DNA of 64,000 nucleotides, taken from positions 1,877,501 through 1,941,500 of the forward strand of contig NZ_CP053021.1 of NCBI RefSeq assembly GCF_013001025.1. Direction: 5' to 3'. The notes under the pieces are model-generated. The model was given only the letters and a program-made list of their open reading frames with translations, was not told the DNA's origin and made no database searches. The stretch comes from Sphingobium yanoikuyae (GTDB taxonomy: Bacteria > Pseudomonadota > Alphaproteobacteria > Sphingomonadales > Sphingomonadaceae). The translations under genes and the position numbers were made by a program. Shown in pieces: positions 9,303 to 18,459 of this stretch (positions are counted from its first letter, which is position 1; each line of letters starts with the position of its first letter).

Positions 9303-10619
9303 TTATTGAGCCGTCACCGGCCGTGCCGCGATTTCCCGCCGCACCAGCTTGGTACCAACGAAGCAAAGCAGGCCGCACGCGACCAGCCCGCCCAGCACGA
9401 AGACCAGAGAATAGCGGATCGCCTCCTTGCCAAAGCTCGGCTCCAGCAGGTCGTTCATGACGCCCACGAACACCGGACCCATGCCGATGCCCACAACCGT
9501 CGTGCTCAGCGTCAGCAAAGCGGTAATCATGCCACGGTTGCGGACCGGCGACATGCCTACGGCCACAGCATAGGTTGGCGGCATCCAGAAGGTCATGAAC
9601 AGCTTGGAAAAGAACAGGCCCACCAGCGAGAGCATGGGGTCGGCTGCCAGCAGGAAAAGCAGGCCGAAAGGCGCGGCCAGTATCGTGCCCCATCCGGCAA
9701 CCTGCATATAGACCGCGAAATCGCCCTTCGCGACCCGATCCGCGATCCGCCCCGCGCCGACATTGCCGATAAACAGCCCGCCGGCCACCGCCAGCCCCAT
9801 CAATCCTCCCACCTGCATCGTCGTCATCCCATGGACGCGAATATAAAAGGTCGGTCCCCACCCCAGGATCGAGTAGCCCGCGAAGGAACAGCACATGGCG
9901 ATGATGAGCAGCAGGCGCAGCGAGGGTGAACGCAGCGCGATGAGAAAGGCCTCCTTCAGCGGCGGCGTTTCCACCTGCTTGCCGACGCCCCCATCCGCCA
10001 TGCCGCGCGGCGGATCCTTGACGGTCAGGTGGATGCCGATCGCCAGCAGCAGACCGGGCACCCCGACCACGATGAACGCGATCCGCCAGTCGAAGGCAGT
10101 ATTGAGCCATCCGCCGAAGAACAGGCCGAATGCGATGCCGATCGCCTGCGACGCCAGCCAGATGCCGATCACCGTGGCGCGTTGCGATATGGGATACAGG
10201 TCGGCGAGCAACGACTGGGTTGCGGGACCGCCGCCGGCTTCGCCGGATGCGACGCCGATGCGCGCGACGGCCAACTGAACGAAATTCTGGACGAATCCGC
10301 ACAGCACCGTAGCAAGGCTCCACATTGTCAGGCAGCCGACCAGCACGTTACGCCGCGATCCCTTGTCGACCATCCGCGCGATCGGGATGCCGGCAATCAC
10401 GTAAAAGGCGGAAAAGGCGATCCCCGACAGCAACCCCATCGCCGTGTCACTGACGCCCAGGTCTTTCTTGATCGGTTCCAGGAGGATCGCGAGAATCTGG
10501 CGGTCGACGAAATTCACGACCCCGACCAGGCACAGGATGAACAGCACATAATGGCGTCGTGGCAGCGTCCACCAGCCATGTGTCGCGTCCGTGCCAAGCG
10601 CCTTGTCTACGGGCTCCAT
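9303..10619 (-). CDS. MFS transporter (probable substrate importer, 12 TM)
   Basis: This 438-residue major facilitator protein has about twelve hydrophobic segments, beginning with FILCLVGVVNFVDRQILAIL. The loop after helix 2 carries GIPIARMVDKGSRRNVLVG, the typical MFS motif A region. It resembles the spinster/hexuronate-type carriers often found in sphingomonad catabolic clusters. ATG 10619 is preferred over 10625, because AAGGAG then sits 7 bases upstream rather than 1. Divergence from upstream genes and an ACCTAG-type operator in its leader suggest joint regulation with the cluster. Its likely role is inner-membrane uptake of the growth substrate after TonB-receptor passage; the substrate is unknown. 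Confidence 0.88.
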   Translation of the reverse strand: MEPVDKALGTDATHGWWTLPRRHYVLFILCLVGVVNFVDRQILAILLEPIKKDLGVSDTAMGLLSGIAFSAFYVIAGIPIARMVDKGSRRNVLVGCLTMWSLATVLCGFVQNFVQLAVARIGVASGEAGGGPATQSLLADLYPISQRATVIGIWLASQAIGIAFGLFFGGWLNTAFDWRIAFIVVGVPGLLLAIGIHLTVKDPPRGMADGGVGKQVETPPLKEAFLIALRSPSLRLLLIIAMCCSFAGYSILGWGPTFYIRVHGMTTMQVGGLMGLAVAGGLFIGNVGAGRIADRVAKGDFAVYMQVAGWGTILAAPFGLLFLLAADPMLSLVGLFFSKLFMTFWMPPTYAVAVGMSPVRNRGMITALLTLSTTVVGIGMGPVFVGVMNDLLEPSFGKEAIRYSLVFVLGGLVACGLLCFVGTKLVRREIAARPVTAQ

Positions 10620-10643
10620 CCTCATGCTCCTTGATTGTTATTT

Positions 10644-10660
10644 ATATAACCTAGACAACC
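10644..10660. promoter_or_regulatory. Candidate cluster operator upstream of MFS gene
   Basis: ATATAACCTAGACAACC lies 25-41 bases before the MFS start codon. It shares the AACCTAG core with sites at 12,294, 31,743 and 38,368. Confidence 0.4.
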
Positions 10661-10688
10661 ATGTTCGGAGTGTGGGGACAAGCAAAAA

Positions 10689-10712
10689 GGGCCGCCAAAG
10701 CCCGGGCGGCCC
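10689..10712 (-). terminator. Rho-independent terminator of amidohydrolase gene
   Basis: On the minus strand GGGCCGCC and GGCGGCCC form an 8-bp stem, followed by TTTTTGCTT. It lies 25 bases after the amidohydrolase stop. Confidence 0.75.
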
Positions 10713-10736
10713 TCCCTTTGCTTGCAGCTGACAGCG

Positions 10737-11852
10737 TCAGGCGAGGATGAGTTGCGGGTCGGGATTGAGCGTATCATGCTTGAACTTGAACAGCCGCGCG
10801 GCGTTGCCGCCCAATATGTCGATCTTGTCCTGTTCGCTGATATCGATGCCCGCGAACAGTCCGTCGATCACGCTCCGTGAATGGGGGAAGGTGCCTTCCG
10901 CATGGGGATAGTCCGACGCCCACATCAGCGCACGCGTGCCCGTCACCGATCGTGACATGATGCACGCGCGGTCGTGCTGGAACGAGCAGGTCACTTGCCG
11001 CTTAATGATCTCCGATGGCATCATCGACAGCTTGGGACGGACGAAGATGTCGTGCGCGACATAGACCTCGTCCATGCGCTCTGCAATCGCGGCCAGCCAG
11101 CTGGCGCCACATTCGATGACGGCGACCTGGGCCTTGGGATTACGGTCGAGCAGTCCCCCGGACACCATGTACATGATCGCGTTGATGCCATCGTTCATCT
11201 GCATACTGTAATTGATGACGGCCGCGCCCGGGCCACGCTCGTTGACGACGGTCTCGGCTCCAGTTCCGGTATGCAGCACGAACACGATGCCCAGGTCGCC
11301 TGCCAGCTTGAACAACGGATCCCATGCTTCGTCATTATATTTGGGGATACCGGCCATCGGGATGGAAGGCAGCATGACGGCGGTGAAGCCTAGCGTCGCG
11401 ATGCGGCGAAGTTCCTGCTGTGCATAGGCGAGGTTTCGCACCGGCAGCACGCCGCAGCGCACGAAGCGATCGAGATGACCGGAAAAATACTCGTTGTTCC
11501 AATCATTGTAGATTTCGCACTGCGCCAGTTCGGCATCCTCGTCGTCGATTGCGTACAGCCACAGGCCAAGGCTGGGGAACGCGATCTCGGCGTCGATGCC
11601 GTCCTTTTCCATGTCGACCAGCCGCCCGCCCAGATCATGGATGCCCAACCGGGTCGCGCCACCAAAATCCGGATTCTTTGCCAGGCGCAGTTTGAAGATG
11701 GTCTTGTGCGCGGTCTTCGTGACCAGCGCGTCGCCCTCCTTCACGGTGTGCACCGCGTGCTCTTTCAGCGATGCCGGCAGATTGTCGAGAAACAGGCTGT
11801 TTGGTTCGCGCACATGGCTGTCGGCGCTGAAAATGAATGGCTTCATGGGCAT
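10737..11852 (-). CDS. Amidohydrolase-2 family metal-dependent hydrolase/decarboxylase
   Basis: The 371-residue protein has the PF04909 TIM-barrel pattern: an N-terminal FSADSHVREP, a central FVLHTGTG histidine, and a C-terminal WASDYPHAEGTFPHS with the metal-binding Asp and His residues. Members include decarboxylases (such as gamma-resorcylate and ACMSD types) and C-C or lactone hydrolases; many sphingomonad copies have no assigned substrate. Two ATGs, 11852 and 11846, are in frame; AAAGGA is spaced better for the second, so the true protein may be two residues shorter. It has its own downstream terminator and faces a long divergent gap shared with a TonB receptor, which suggests it acts on a cluster substrate or early intermediate. 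Confidence 0.85.
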   Translation of the reverse strand: MPMKPFIFSADSHVREPNSLFLDNLPASLKEHAVHTVKEGDALVTKTAHKTIFKLRLAKNPDFGGATRLGIHDLGGRLVDMEKDGIDAEIAFPSLGLWLYAIDDEDAELAQCEIYNDWNNEYFSGHLDRFVRCGVLPVRNLAYAQQELRRIATLGFTAVMLPSIPMAGIPKYNDEAWDPLFKLAGDLGIVFVLHTGTGAETVVNERGPGAAVINYSMQMNDGINAIMYMVSGGLLDRNPKAQVAVIECGASWLAAIAERMDEVYVAHDIFVRPKLSMMPSEIIKRQVTCSFQHDRACIMSRSVTGTRALMWASDYPHAEGTFPHSRSVIDGLFAGIDISEQDKIDILGGNAARLFKFKHDTLNPDPQLILA

Positions 11853-12445
11853 TGTTCCTTTCCCAAGGGGCGCGTTGCGACGGCCCTCTATTCCTGACTT
11901 AATATTTCACCCCATGCTTGAAACGGATATCGATGCCGGGCGCCGGCCCGGCGCGATCAGCATCAATTCCCGCACTTGCACGTCTGACATCCGGGTCGGG
12001 GCGACGCAAACGTCACCTAACTATGCACTTATACTACGCGTCGATGCGCCTGTCTCGCAGAAAAAGATACCTCTTTCCAAAAAGGAATTCGTGGCCGTGC
12101 GCAAGGTGACGGCGGCCCATGGTGGGTCAAGGGGCGCAGCGGTGGAGCCGAAAGGGCGGGAGGGTCGATCGGGCGCACTAGGATGATTCGCCTTTGGGTC
12201 CCGGTTTCTACCGCCTTACGGCGCCTGCATGTTGCGCGATTAACATGAAGCGGGGGCGCATGATCGACACTATGTCGATGCGCCGTCTAGCTAGATAACT
12301 AGGTTATTGTGCATTATTGGATCGAACTGCGTACCTCGATAAAAGAGATACCTATCTTATTGCCTTCGCCGGGCTGAATGTGTAAATCAGCCTCATATGG
12401 ACCCTAGAGAGGTTCTGATCCAAACAGAATGGGAGGTTGTCTGAT
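11853..12445. other. Divergent promoter region, amidohydrolase / TonB receptor
   Basis: This gap of about 590 bases has no convincing gene. It contains a weak motif CACCTAACTATG at 12014-12025 near the amidohydrolase side and a near-perfect palindromic motif at 12294-12307 on the receptor side. The A+T-richer stretch 12,285-12,370 is the likely receptor promoter. Confidence 0.55.
12294..12307. promoter_or_regulatory. Candidate cluster operator upstream of TonB receptor
   Basis: GATAACTAGGTTAT contains the inverted repeat ATAAC-TAG-GTTAT, the most symmetrical copy of the cluster motif. It lies about 140 bases before the receptor start. Confidence 0.5.
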
Positions 12446-14935
12446 ATGCATCCACTTCGTCACTCGGCGCGGAGGGCTGTTTCGGGGCTCTTGCTTGGTA
12501 CCGCGTTCGGAGCATTGTCGGTCACGCCGGCCTTGGCGCAGGCGCCGCAGACCAGCGAACAGGGCGGCTTGCAAGACATCATAGTAACCGCGCGCAAGGT
12601 TGCCGAAAATCTTCAGGATGTTCCGGTTGCAGTTACGGCCTTTACCGCCGAAACACTGTTGCAACAGGGTGCGACCAAGGTATCCGACGTCGCGCGCACA
12701 ACGCCCAGCCTGACCGTGCGTGAGTCGCCTTCCAATCCTACAGCCATTTCGATCACCTTGCGTGGTCAGGTACAGACGGACGTACTCGCGACGCTCGATC
12801 CCTCGGTTGGCACCTATGTAGACGATATGTATTGGTCGCGCGCTTATGGCCTGAATCAGGATCTGCTCGACCTTAGCAGCGTACAGGTGCTGAAGGGACC
12901 GCAAGGCACGCTGTTCGGCCGCAACACGACCGGCGGCGCGATGCTGTTCGAAACCAACAATCCGAATTTCGACGGCGTCTCCGGCAGCATCGCGGCGACC
13001 TATGGTCGTTTCAACGAGCGTGTCGGAACAGTCGTCGTGAATATCCCCTTGATCGACGACAAGCTGGCAATCCGTGGAGCGCTCCAGCGCAACTTGCGCG
13101 ATGGCTGGATGAAGGATCGCATCACCGGCGACAAATATAATGATCGCGACAACTGGGCTGCGCGCGGGAAGATCCTGTATCAGGCTACCGACAATTTGAG
13201 CTTTCTGTTCTCTGCGGAATATTTCAAGCAGGATGTCAATGCATCCGGTCGCCAGATGCTATATCTGATACCGTCGGGACTGACGGCGCCATCCGCAGCG
13301 GGCAATGCCAGCTTGCAGGCGGCGGGTGCTGCTGCTGCGGCCACTCTGACAGCCGCCGGCCTGCCGGTGCCGACGGGCATCAACCCCTTCTCCTACCCGG
13401 CGATCGGTGCTTCGGGCGCGCTTCAGGCGGGCGGCAACCTGCGCAGCTATTATACAAGCCTGGGCGCTAGCGAGACCGCGCTGTCGCAGGGGGTGGCGGG
13501 CGATCCCAACCTCCCCGACGCATCGCCGCTGACGCGGGTCAAGACGCAGACATATAATGGCACGATCAATCTCGACACCTTCTTTGGTGCGATCAAGTTC
13601 GTCGGCGGCTGGCGCAAGGTAAGCACGACGTCAAGACTGGACCTGGACGGATCGGCCGCTCCCATCCATACCACGACCGGCGATCAGACCCTGACCCAAT
13701 ATTCGGGTGAGTTGCAGATCACGGGCACTGCGCTCGACGATGCGGTTGATTTCGCCGGTGGCGCCTTCTACTTTCATGAATCAGGGTTCGACACATCTTC
13801 GTCCATATCTCTGCCATCATTCAATCCCACTACATTGTTCTTCAATGGTGAACTTGATAATGACAGCATCGGCGCTTATGCTCAGGCCACCTATCATTTC
13901 ACCGATCGCCTCTCCTTCACCGGCGGACTGCGCTACTCGGTGGATGACAAGGGTCTTACCACCAGAAACTCTACCCAGAACCGCACGAGCGGAACTATCG
14001 CATGTCAAATCCCGACAGCAACGGTGGCCAATGGCTGCGCGCTCCGCGTCCGCGATGATTTCGACGGCGTCTCCTATCTTGCGAGCCTCGACTACAAGCT
14101 GAGCGAGGATGTGCTCGTCTATCTCAAGACCAGCAAGGGCTTCCGTTCCGGCGGACAGAATCTGCGTGCCAACTCGGTCGCGACGGCCATCCCCTTCAAG
14201 CCCGAGATCGCCTATGCTCATGAGGCCGGCATCAAGAGCGAATTGTTCGATCGCCGCCTGCGCCTCAATCTGGCAGGCTATTATTCCAACGTGAACGACA
14301 TCCAGCGGACCACGCTGATCGGCTTGGCCAACGGTACGACCCAGACGGTTCTGACCAACGCGGGCAAGATTCGCATCTGGGGTTTGGAAGGCGAATTTCT
14401 GGTCCAGCTGCCGGCTGGCTTCCAGGTCGGCGGGACCGGCAGCTACACCAATGCCAAATACAAGGACTATCAGGAACTGCCCAGCCGCACCAACCTGACC
14501 GGCAACCGTCTGGACGAGCGGGTTGAAGGTGTACCGAAATGGACCTGGTCCCTGACCGGCAGCTACGAACACGCATTCGATTTCGGCCGGTTCAATCTGC
14601 GCACAGACTATAGCTGGACCTCTGCGATCAATCTTCAGCCTTATACACCCTTTATCGGGGATCCGCAGGGCGTGACCATCGATCCCAACACCGGCACGAC
14701 GATTGCGCAGAACATCATCGATGCCACTACGTCGCCCAAGCAGGGCGTGTTGAGCGCGCGCGCCTCACTGTCGCTGATGGATGACAAGCTGGAACTGGCG
14801 GTGTTCGGCCGCAACCTGACGAACAATCGCAAGGTGGTTCAGGCCCTGTATGTCGGCGGCCTGGGCTATGTTTCGGGCGTGCGTCGTGAACCTTTGACCT
14901 ACGGAGGCACCATCACCTACCGCTTCGGCAGCTGA
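12446..14935 (+). CDS. TonB-dependent outer-membrane receptor
   Basis: The 829-residue protein begins with a signal peptide (cleavage probably after TPALAQ near residue 32), then a DIIVTARKVAENLQDVPVAV plug-domain start and a 22-strand barrel ending in an aromatic-rich strand (TYGGTITYRFGS). It is of the catabolic sphingomonad type, thought to import hydrophobic or large organic substrates rather than siderophores. ATG 12446 is chosen because GGGAGG lies 9 bases upstream; a TTG at 12437 sits directly on that site. A strong hairpin follows the stop. It is paralogous to the receptor at 26,697-29,102; both start the mature plug with TARKVAENLQD. Confidence 0.92.
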   Translation: MHPLRHSARRAVSGLLLGTAFGALSVTPALAQAPQTSEQGGLQDIIVTARKVAENLQDVPVAVTAFTAETLLQQGATKVSDVARTTPSLTVRESPSNPTAISITLRGQVQTDVLATLDPSVGTYVDDMYWSRAYGLNQDLLDLSSVQVLKGPQGTLFGRNTTGGAMLFETNNPNFDGVSGSIAATYGRFNERVGTVVVNIPLIDDKLAIRGALQRNLRDGWMKDRITGDKYNDRDNWAARGKILYQATDNLSFLFSAEYFKQDVNASGRQMLYLIPSGLTAPSAAGNASLQAAGAAAAATLTAAGLPVPTGINPFSYPAIGASGALQAGGNLRSYYTSLGASETALSQGVAGDPNLPDASPLTRVKTQTYNGTINLDTFFGAIKFVGGWRKVSTTSRLDLDGSAAPIHTTTGDQTLTQYSGELQITGTALDDAVDFAGGAFYFHESGFDTSSSISLPSFNPTTLFFNGELDNDSIGAYAQATYHFTDRLSFTGGLRYSVDDKGLTTRNSTQNRTSGTIACQIPTATVANGCALRVRDDFDGVSYLASLDYKLSEDVLVYLKTSKGFRSGGQNLRANSVATAIPFKPEIAYAHEAGIKSELFDRRLRLNLAGYYSNVNDIQRTTLIGLANGTTQTVLTNAGKIRIWGLEGEFLVQLPAGFQVGGTGSYTNAKYKDYQELPSRTNLTGNRLDERVEGVPKWTWSLTGSYEHAFDFGRFNLRTDYSWTSAINLQPYTPFIGDPQGVTIDPNTGTTIAQNIIDATTSPKQGVLSARASLSLMDDKLELAVFGRNLTNNRKVVQALYVGGLGYVSGVRREPLTYGGTITYRFGS

Positions 14936-14944
14936 GGAATTCGA

Positions 14945-14975
14945 GGAAGGCCGGCGCGCATGTTGCCGGCCTTCC
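14945..14975 (+). terminator. Terminator after TonB receptor gene
   Basis: GGAAGGCCGGC at 14945-14955 and GCCGGCCTTCC at 14965-14975 form an 11-bp perfect stem 9 bases after the stop, followed by TTGT. Confidence 0.6.
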
Positions 14976-15055
14976 TTGTCCAAGTCCCGCGCTTTTGTAA
15001 TGAGCATGTTGCCCGGTCCCAGCAATCACGTCGCGACGGGAGCGGTAAGGACAGG

Positions 15056-15823
15056 ATGCTCGACATGAACAATATTCTCGACCTCAACGAAGCTGTCGAA
15101 TTGGGCGGTTCCGTGGTCGCACGCACAGTGCGGGAACTGACGGAACTCAGCCTTCAGGCCGGGGACGGGGACTATCTGGGATCCGAAGCCGAACTGCTCG
15201 AGCGCATGGGCATCAGCCGTCCGACCCTTCGTCAGGCAGCGAAAGTCGTGGAAAGTGACTGCCTCCTCTCGGTCCGCCGCGGCGTCAACGGGGGCTTCTA
15301 TGCCACTCGGCCCAGCGCGCGGCATGTGGTCCAGTCTCCTGCGCTATGGCTCCGTCTCCAATCGGCGACACTGGAGCAGATGAATCGGGCGAGTATGTTG
15401 ATCTACCCGACCGCAGGCGCGGAGGCGGCCAAATGCACCGATCCAAAATTGATCGCGGAACTCAGGAGCTTTCGGGCAGCGATCGACGAACGTGAGGCGC
15501 GACAGGAAAATCAGCGGGAAACACTAGATGCCGAAATCTATTTATCTCAGCTTATCGCAAACATGAGCGGGGATCCCGTCCTCATCCTCTTTATCGGCAT
15601 CAGCTACACCTTTGGCTTGCTGGAACGAGAATATCGCTTTTACCGCCGCGCGCCCGAACGTCGCAGGCTCTGGCTGTCGCTACAGCGCAGCTATTGCGAC
15701 GCCATATTGTCGGGCGACAGTGAAATCGCGCTGCTGCTCGGGGTGCGGCGCGGGCGGCAGGTCGAAAGCTGGATTGCCGAAGATAAGGCGGCCGCGGCGC
15801 AACGGGCGACCGACGAGACATAA
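15056..15823 (+). CDS. GntR-type (FCD domain) transcriptional regulator
   Basis: The 255-residue protein carries an N-terminal winged helix with the GntR pattern (GSEAELLERMGISRPTLRQA) followed by the wing VRRGVNGGFYA, and a helical effector domain resembling FCD/FadR-type regulators. ATG 15056 has AAGGACAGG immediately before it; an in-frame ATG at 15065 is an alternative, and the open frame further upstream overlaps the receptor terminator. It precedes the hydrolase/flavin-reductase fusion by 14 bases and is probably in the same operon. FCD regulators usually respond to carboxylate or acyl-CoA metabolites. Whether it binds the recurrent ACCTAGTTA motif cannot be decided from sequence. Confidence 0.83.
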   Translation: MLDMNNILDLNEAVELGGSVVARTVRELTELSLQAGDGDYLGSEAELLERMGISRPTLRQAAKVVESDCLLSVRRGVNGGFYATRPSARHVVQSPALWLRLQSATLEQMNRASMLIYPTAGAEAAKCTDPKLIAELRSFRAAIDEREARQENQRETLDAEIYLSQLIANMSGDPVLILFIGISYTFGLLEREYRFYRRAPERRRLWLSLQRSYCDAILSGDSEIALLLGVRRGRQVESWIAEDKAAAAQRATDET

Positions 15824-15837
15824 ACGACAGGACAGGC

Positions 15838-17061
15838 ATGATGGCACAACTTGACTATATCGGTTTTGGGGGTGTGCGTCTCGTCGCGCAGAGCTTCGGG
15901 CAAGAGGATGATCCTGGCATATTGCTGCTGCATGGCGGTGGTCAGACCCATGATGCTTGGCGATCGGCAGCAGTCGCCCTTGCCGAAGCGGGCCGCTATG
16001 TCATCAGCCTAGATCTGCGCGGGCATGGTGCCAGCGAATGGCCTGCCGATGGTCGCTACGATCTCGATGCCTACAGCGGCGACATCCGCGCGGTCCTGGC
16101 GACGTTGCGGTCCCGACCGGTCATCGTGGCGGCATCGCTGGGTGGCTGGATCGCTACCGCTGTACTGGGGGAAAGCGAAACCGCATTGGCGACCGGCCTG
16201 GTGCTTGTCGATGCGCCGCCGCGCATGGACCCGGCAGGGTCAAGCCGCATGAGCGAGACGTTGCGTCGTGTTGCGGCAGGCAAGGGCGGCCAATGGGATC
16301 CGCGCATTCTGGACAGTTTCGACACGCCGGCGGCGGAAGGTCGGCTAATTGATGCGGCGCGGGAACTCAAAGTGCCGACATTGATCGTTCGGGGCGAGCG
16401 CAGCACGCTCAGCACGCCCGAATCCGTCGTCGAACTTGCTGGTTGCATCGCCGATGTCGAGGCCGTCGAAATCAGCGACGCAGGGCATCTAGTCGCGGTC
16501 GATCAGGCGGACGCTTTCAACGCGCTTCTGCTCGATTTCCTCGAACGGCGAGTACCCCTGTCGCCGCCCTCCTACGTCGCTGGCTCGGATTCCCGGACGC
16601 TGCGCGATGCGCTCGGCTGCTTTGCCACCGGCGTAACCGTCGTCACGACCCTTGACCCAGGCGGCAGCCCTGTCGGGCTCACTGCCAATTCCTTTACCTC
16701 AGTGTCGCTCGATCCGCCCCTTCTGCTTGTGTGTATTGCCAAGAATGCAGGCAGCCTGCCGGCGTTTCTGACCGCCGACCATTTTGTCGTCAACGTCCTG
16801 CACATTGGCCAGCAGCCGGTATCTGGCCGCTTTGCCAGTCGTACCGAAGATCGCTTTGGTCAGACCGATTGCGACATATGGGATAGCGGCGTGCCCGTAA
16901 TCCGCCACTCGCTCGCCAGCTTCGAATGCGCCCGTGACACCGTGCATGATGCGGGCGATCATCAGATTTTGGTCGGCCGCGTGAAGCGTGTTCAATTCGA
17001 GCCGCACCGCGATCCGTTGCTCTATTTTCGCGGCAAGTATCGCCGGCTGCATTTTAGCTGA
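15838..17061 (+). CDS. Fusion: alpha/beta hydrolase + flavin reductase-like domain
   Basis: This 407-residue protein has two domains. Residues 1 to about 240 form an alpha/beta hydrolase with an LHGGGQT oxyanion region, the nucleophile elbow AASLGG (Ser100) and a C-terminal histidine in SDAGHLVAVDQ. Residues from about 249 match the FMN-binding split-barrel flavin reductases: LRDALGCFATGVTVVTT, then GLTANSFTSVSLDPPLLL and a C-terminal YFRGKYRRL. Stand-alone relatives of the second domain supply reduced flavin to two-component monooxygenases such as the HpaBC type. No oxygenase component is visible in this window. The hydrolase half is closely similar to the separate hydrolase at 20,913-21,746. 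The frame is continuous across the join, so this is a real fusion. Confidence 0.85.
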   Translation: MMAQLDYIGFGGVRLVAQSFGQEDDPGILLLHGGGQTHDAWRSAAVALAEAGRYVISLDLRGHGASEWPADGRYDLDAYSGDIRAVLATLRSRPVIVAASLGGWIATAVLGESETALATGLVLVDAPPRMDPAGSSRMSETLRRVAAGKGGQWDPRILDSFDTPAAEGRLIDAARELKVPTLIVRGERSTLSTPESVVELAGCIADVEAVEISDAGHLVAVDQADAFNALLLDFLERRVPLSPPSYVAGSDSRTLRDALGCFATGVTVVTTLDPGGSPVGLTANSFTSVSLDPPLLLVCIAKNAGSLPAFLTADHFVVNVLHIGQQPVSGRFASRTEDRFGQTDCDIWDSGVPVIRHSLASFECARDTVHDAGDHQILVGRVKRVQFEPHRDPLLYFRGKYRRLHFS

Positions 17062-17078
17062 TCAGGCCAGTCAGACAT

Positions 17079-17095
17079 ATATCACTAGGTTTTAT
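17079..17095. promoter_or_regulatory. Candidate cluster operator upstream of thiolase-like operon
   Basis: ATATCACTAGGTTTTAT is the reverse-complement form of the recurrent motif (AAAACCTAGTGATAT on the other strand), about 150 bases before the operon start at 17242. Confidence 0.4.
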
Positions 17096-17241
17096 CAGTT
17101 TGCATTTTTGGCGTGACAAGAGGTGTCAATTTGGGCCAGAAGGTTTCGACAATAATCGCCTGTCCGTGATTCCATGGACAGGACGGGACCGGGAGAGGCG
17201 CTTGCCCGACCTGATACCGTAATCGAGAGAGCAGGAACGGG

Positions 17242-18459
17242 ATGACCTGGGTAAATCAGGATAAATGCGCGATCGTCGGGATTGGCGCGACTGACTATTA
17301 TGTCCGCGGTAAAAGCTGGCCGCGCACGATCAACGACATGGCGGGCGAAGCCATTTTGAAGGCGTGTGAAGATGCGGGCATCTCGGTCAACCAGATCGAC
17401 GGCATTGCTTATTATTCCACCGCCGGCGCGGGCTATCTCGACAAATTCGATACAGCCAGCTTGATGGAGACGCTGGGCATTCCCTATGTCGGCTTTTCCG
17501 CGACGCTGACCAGCGGCGGGGGCGGTTGCCCGGGTGCAATTGGTCTCGCGACCGCCGGCCTGATGAATCAGGATTGCACCTATACGGTGACGCTGATGGC
17601 GTTGCAGCAACTGCCCCAGCATAGGCTGGGCGTGGTGTTCGGCTCATCAGCCCCCAATCCCGAAAACAGCTTCCTCCAACCTTCGGGTCTCGTCGGTCCC
17701 GGTCATCTGATGAGCGTCCTGGCCCGTCGTCACATGCACCTCTACGGCACACAGCCCGAAGCCTTCAAGGAAATCGTCCAGGCCACCCGCGAGAATGCAC
17801 TGGACCGGCCCAAGGCGGTTCGTCGCAAGCCGTTGTCGGACGAGGAATATTGGACCTCGCCGATGTTGGCTGATCCACTGCGCCGGCTCGACTTCTGCCT
17901 GGAGACCGACGGCGCCGTAGCAGTGATCACGACAACGATGGACCGCGCCAGGGACTGCCGCCACAAGCCGGCCGTGGTCCATGGCGTCGCCCATGGCGGC
18001 ACCCGCGAATGGGGACGGGCCTTTGCCTGGATGGGTATGCCCGATCCCGACTTCGCGTCGTCCGGCCACAAGTTCGTCGCGGACCGCATCTGGAACCAGA
18101 CGGGCCTGACAGCCAAGGATATGGATGTCGCGCTAATCTACGACCATTTCTCCTCCATGGTGCTGATGCAGCTGGAAGATTATGGCTTCTGCGAAAAGGG
18201 TGAGGGCAGCGACTATGTCCTGTCCGGCAAGATTCGCTACGATAAGGCCACCAGGGGCGGCGTGAACGGCGGTGTGCCCGTAAACACCCACGGCGGCAAC
18301 CTCAACGAAGCCTATATCATTGGCATGACTCACATCGTCGAGGGTGTGGAGCAGGTGCGCGGCACGACCGTCAATCAGGTCGAGGATTGTGAATTCGCAC
18401 TCGTGACGGGCGGCCCTGCGTCGCTGCCCGTTTCCGGTCTCGTTCTGAGGAGGGCCTGA
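17242..18459 (+). CDS. Thiolase-like protein (SCP2/lipid-transfer type)
   Basis: The 405-residue protein has the thiolase fold with the C-terminal PVNTHGGNLNEAY motif of SCP2-type thiolases and Ltp2-like aldolases. At the usual nucleophile position the sequence is SGGGGCPGA; Cys96 appears displaced by about two residues relative to the thiolase CxSG motif, so ordinary thiolase activity is doubtful. Such proteins work with a DUF35 Zn-ribbon/OB partner, and that partner is encoded directly downstream with a one-base overlap (TGATG). Retro-aldol removal of a side chain, as in Ltp2-DUF35 complexes, is a reasonable inference. It opens a six-gene operon whose genes overlap by 1-4 bases. Confidence 0.84.
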   Translation: MTWVNQDKCAIVGIGATDYYVRGKSWPRTINDMAGEAILKACEDAGISVNQIDGIAYYSTAGAGYLDKFDTASLMETLGIPYVGFSATLTSGGGGCPGAIGLATAGLMNQDCTYTVTLMALQQLPQHRLGVVFGSSAPNPENSFLQPSGLVGPGHLMSVLARRHMHLYGTQPEAFKEIVQATRENALDRPKAVRRKPLSDEEYWTSPMLADPLRRLDFCLETDGAVAVITTTMDRARDCRHKPAVVHGVAHGGTREWGRAFAWMGMPDPDFASSGHKFVADRIWNQTGLTAKDMDVALIYDHFSSMVLMQLEDYGFCEKGEGSDYVLSGKIRYDKATRGGVNGGVPVNTHGGNLNEAYIIGMTHIVEGVEQVRGTTVNQVEDCEFALVTGGPASLPVSGLVLRRA

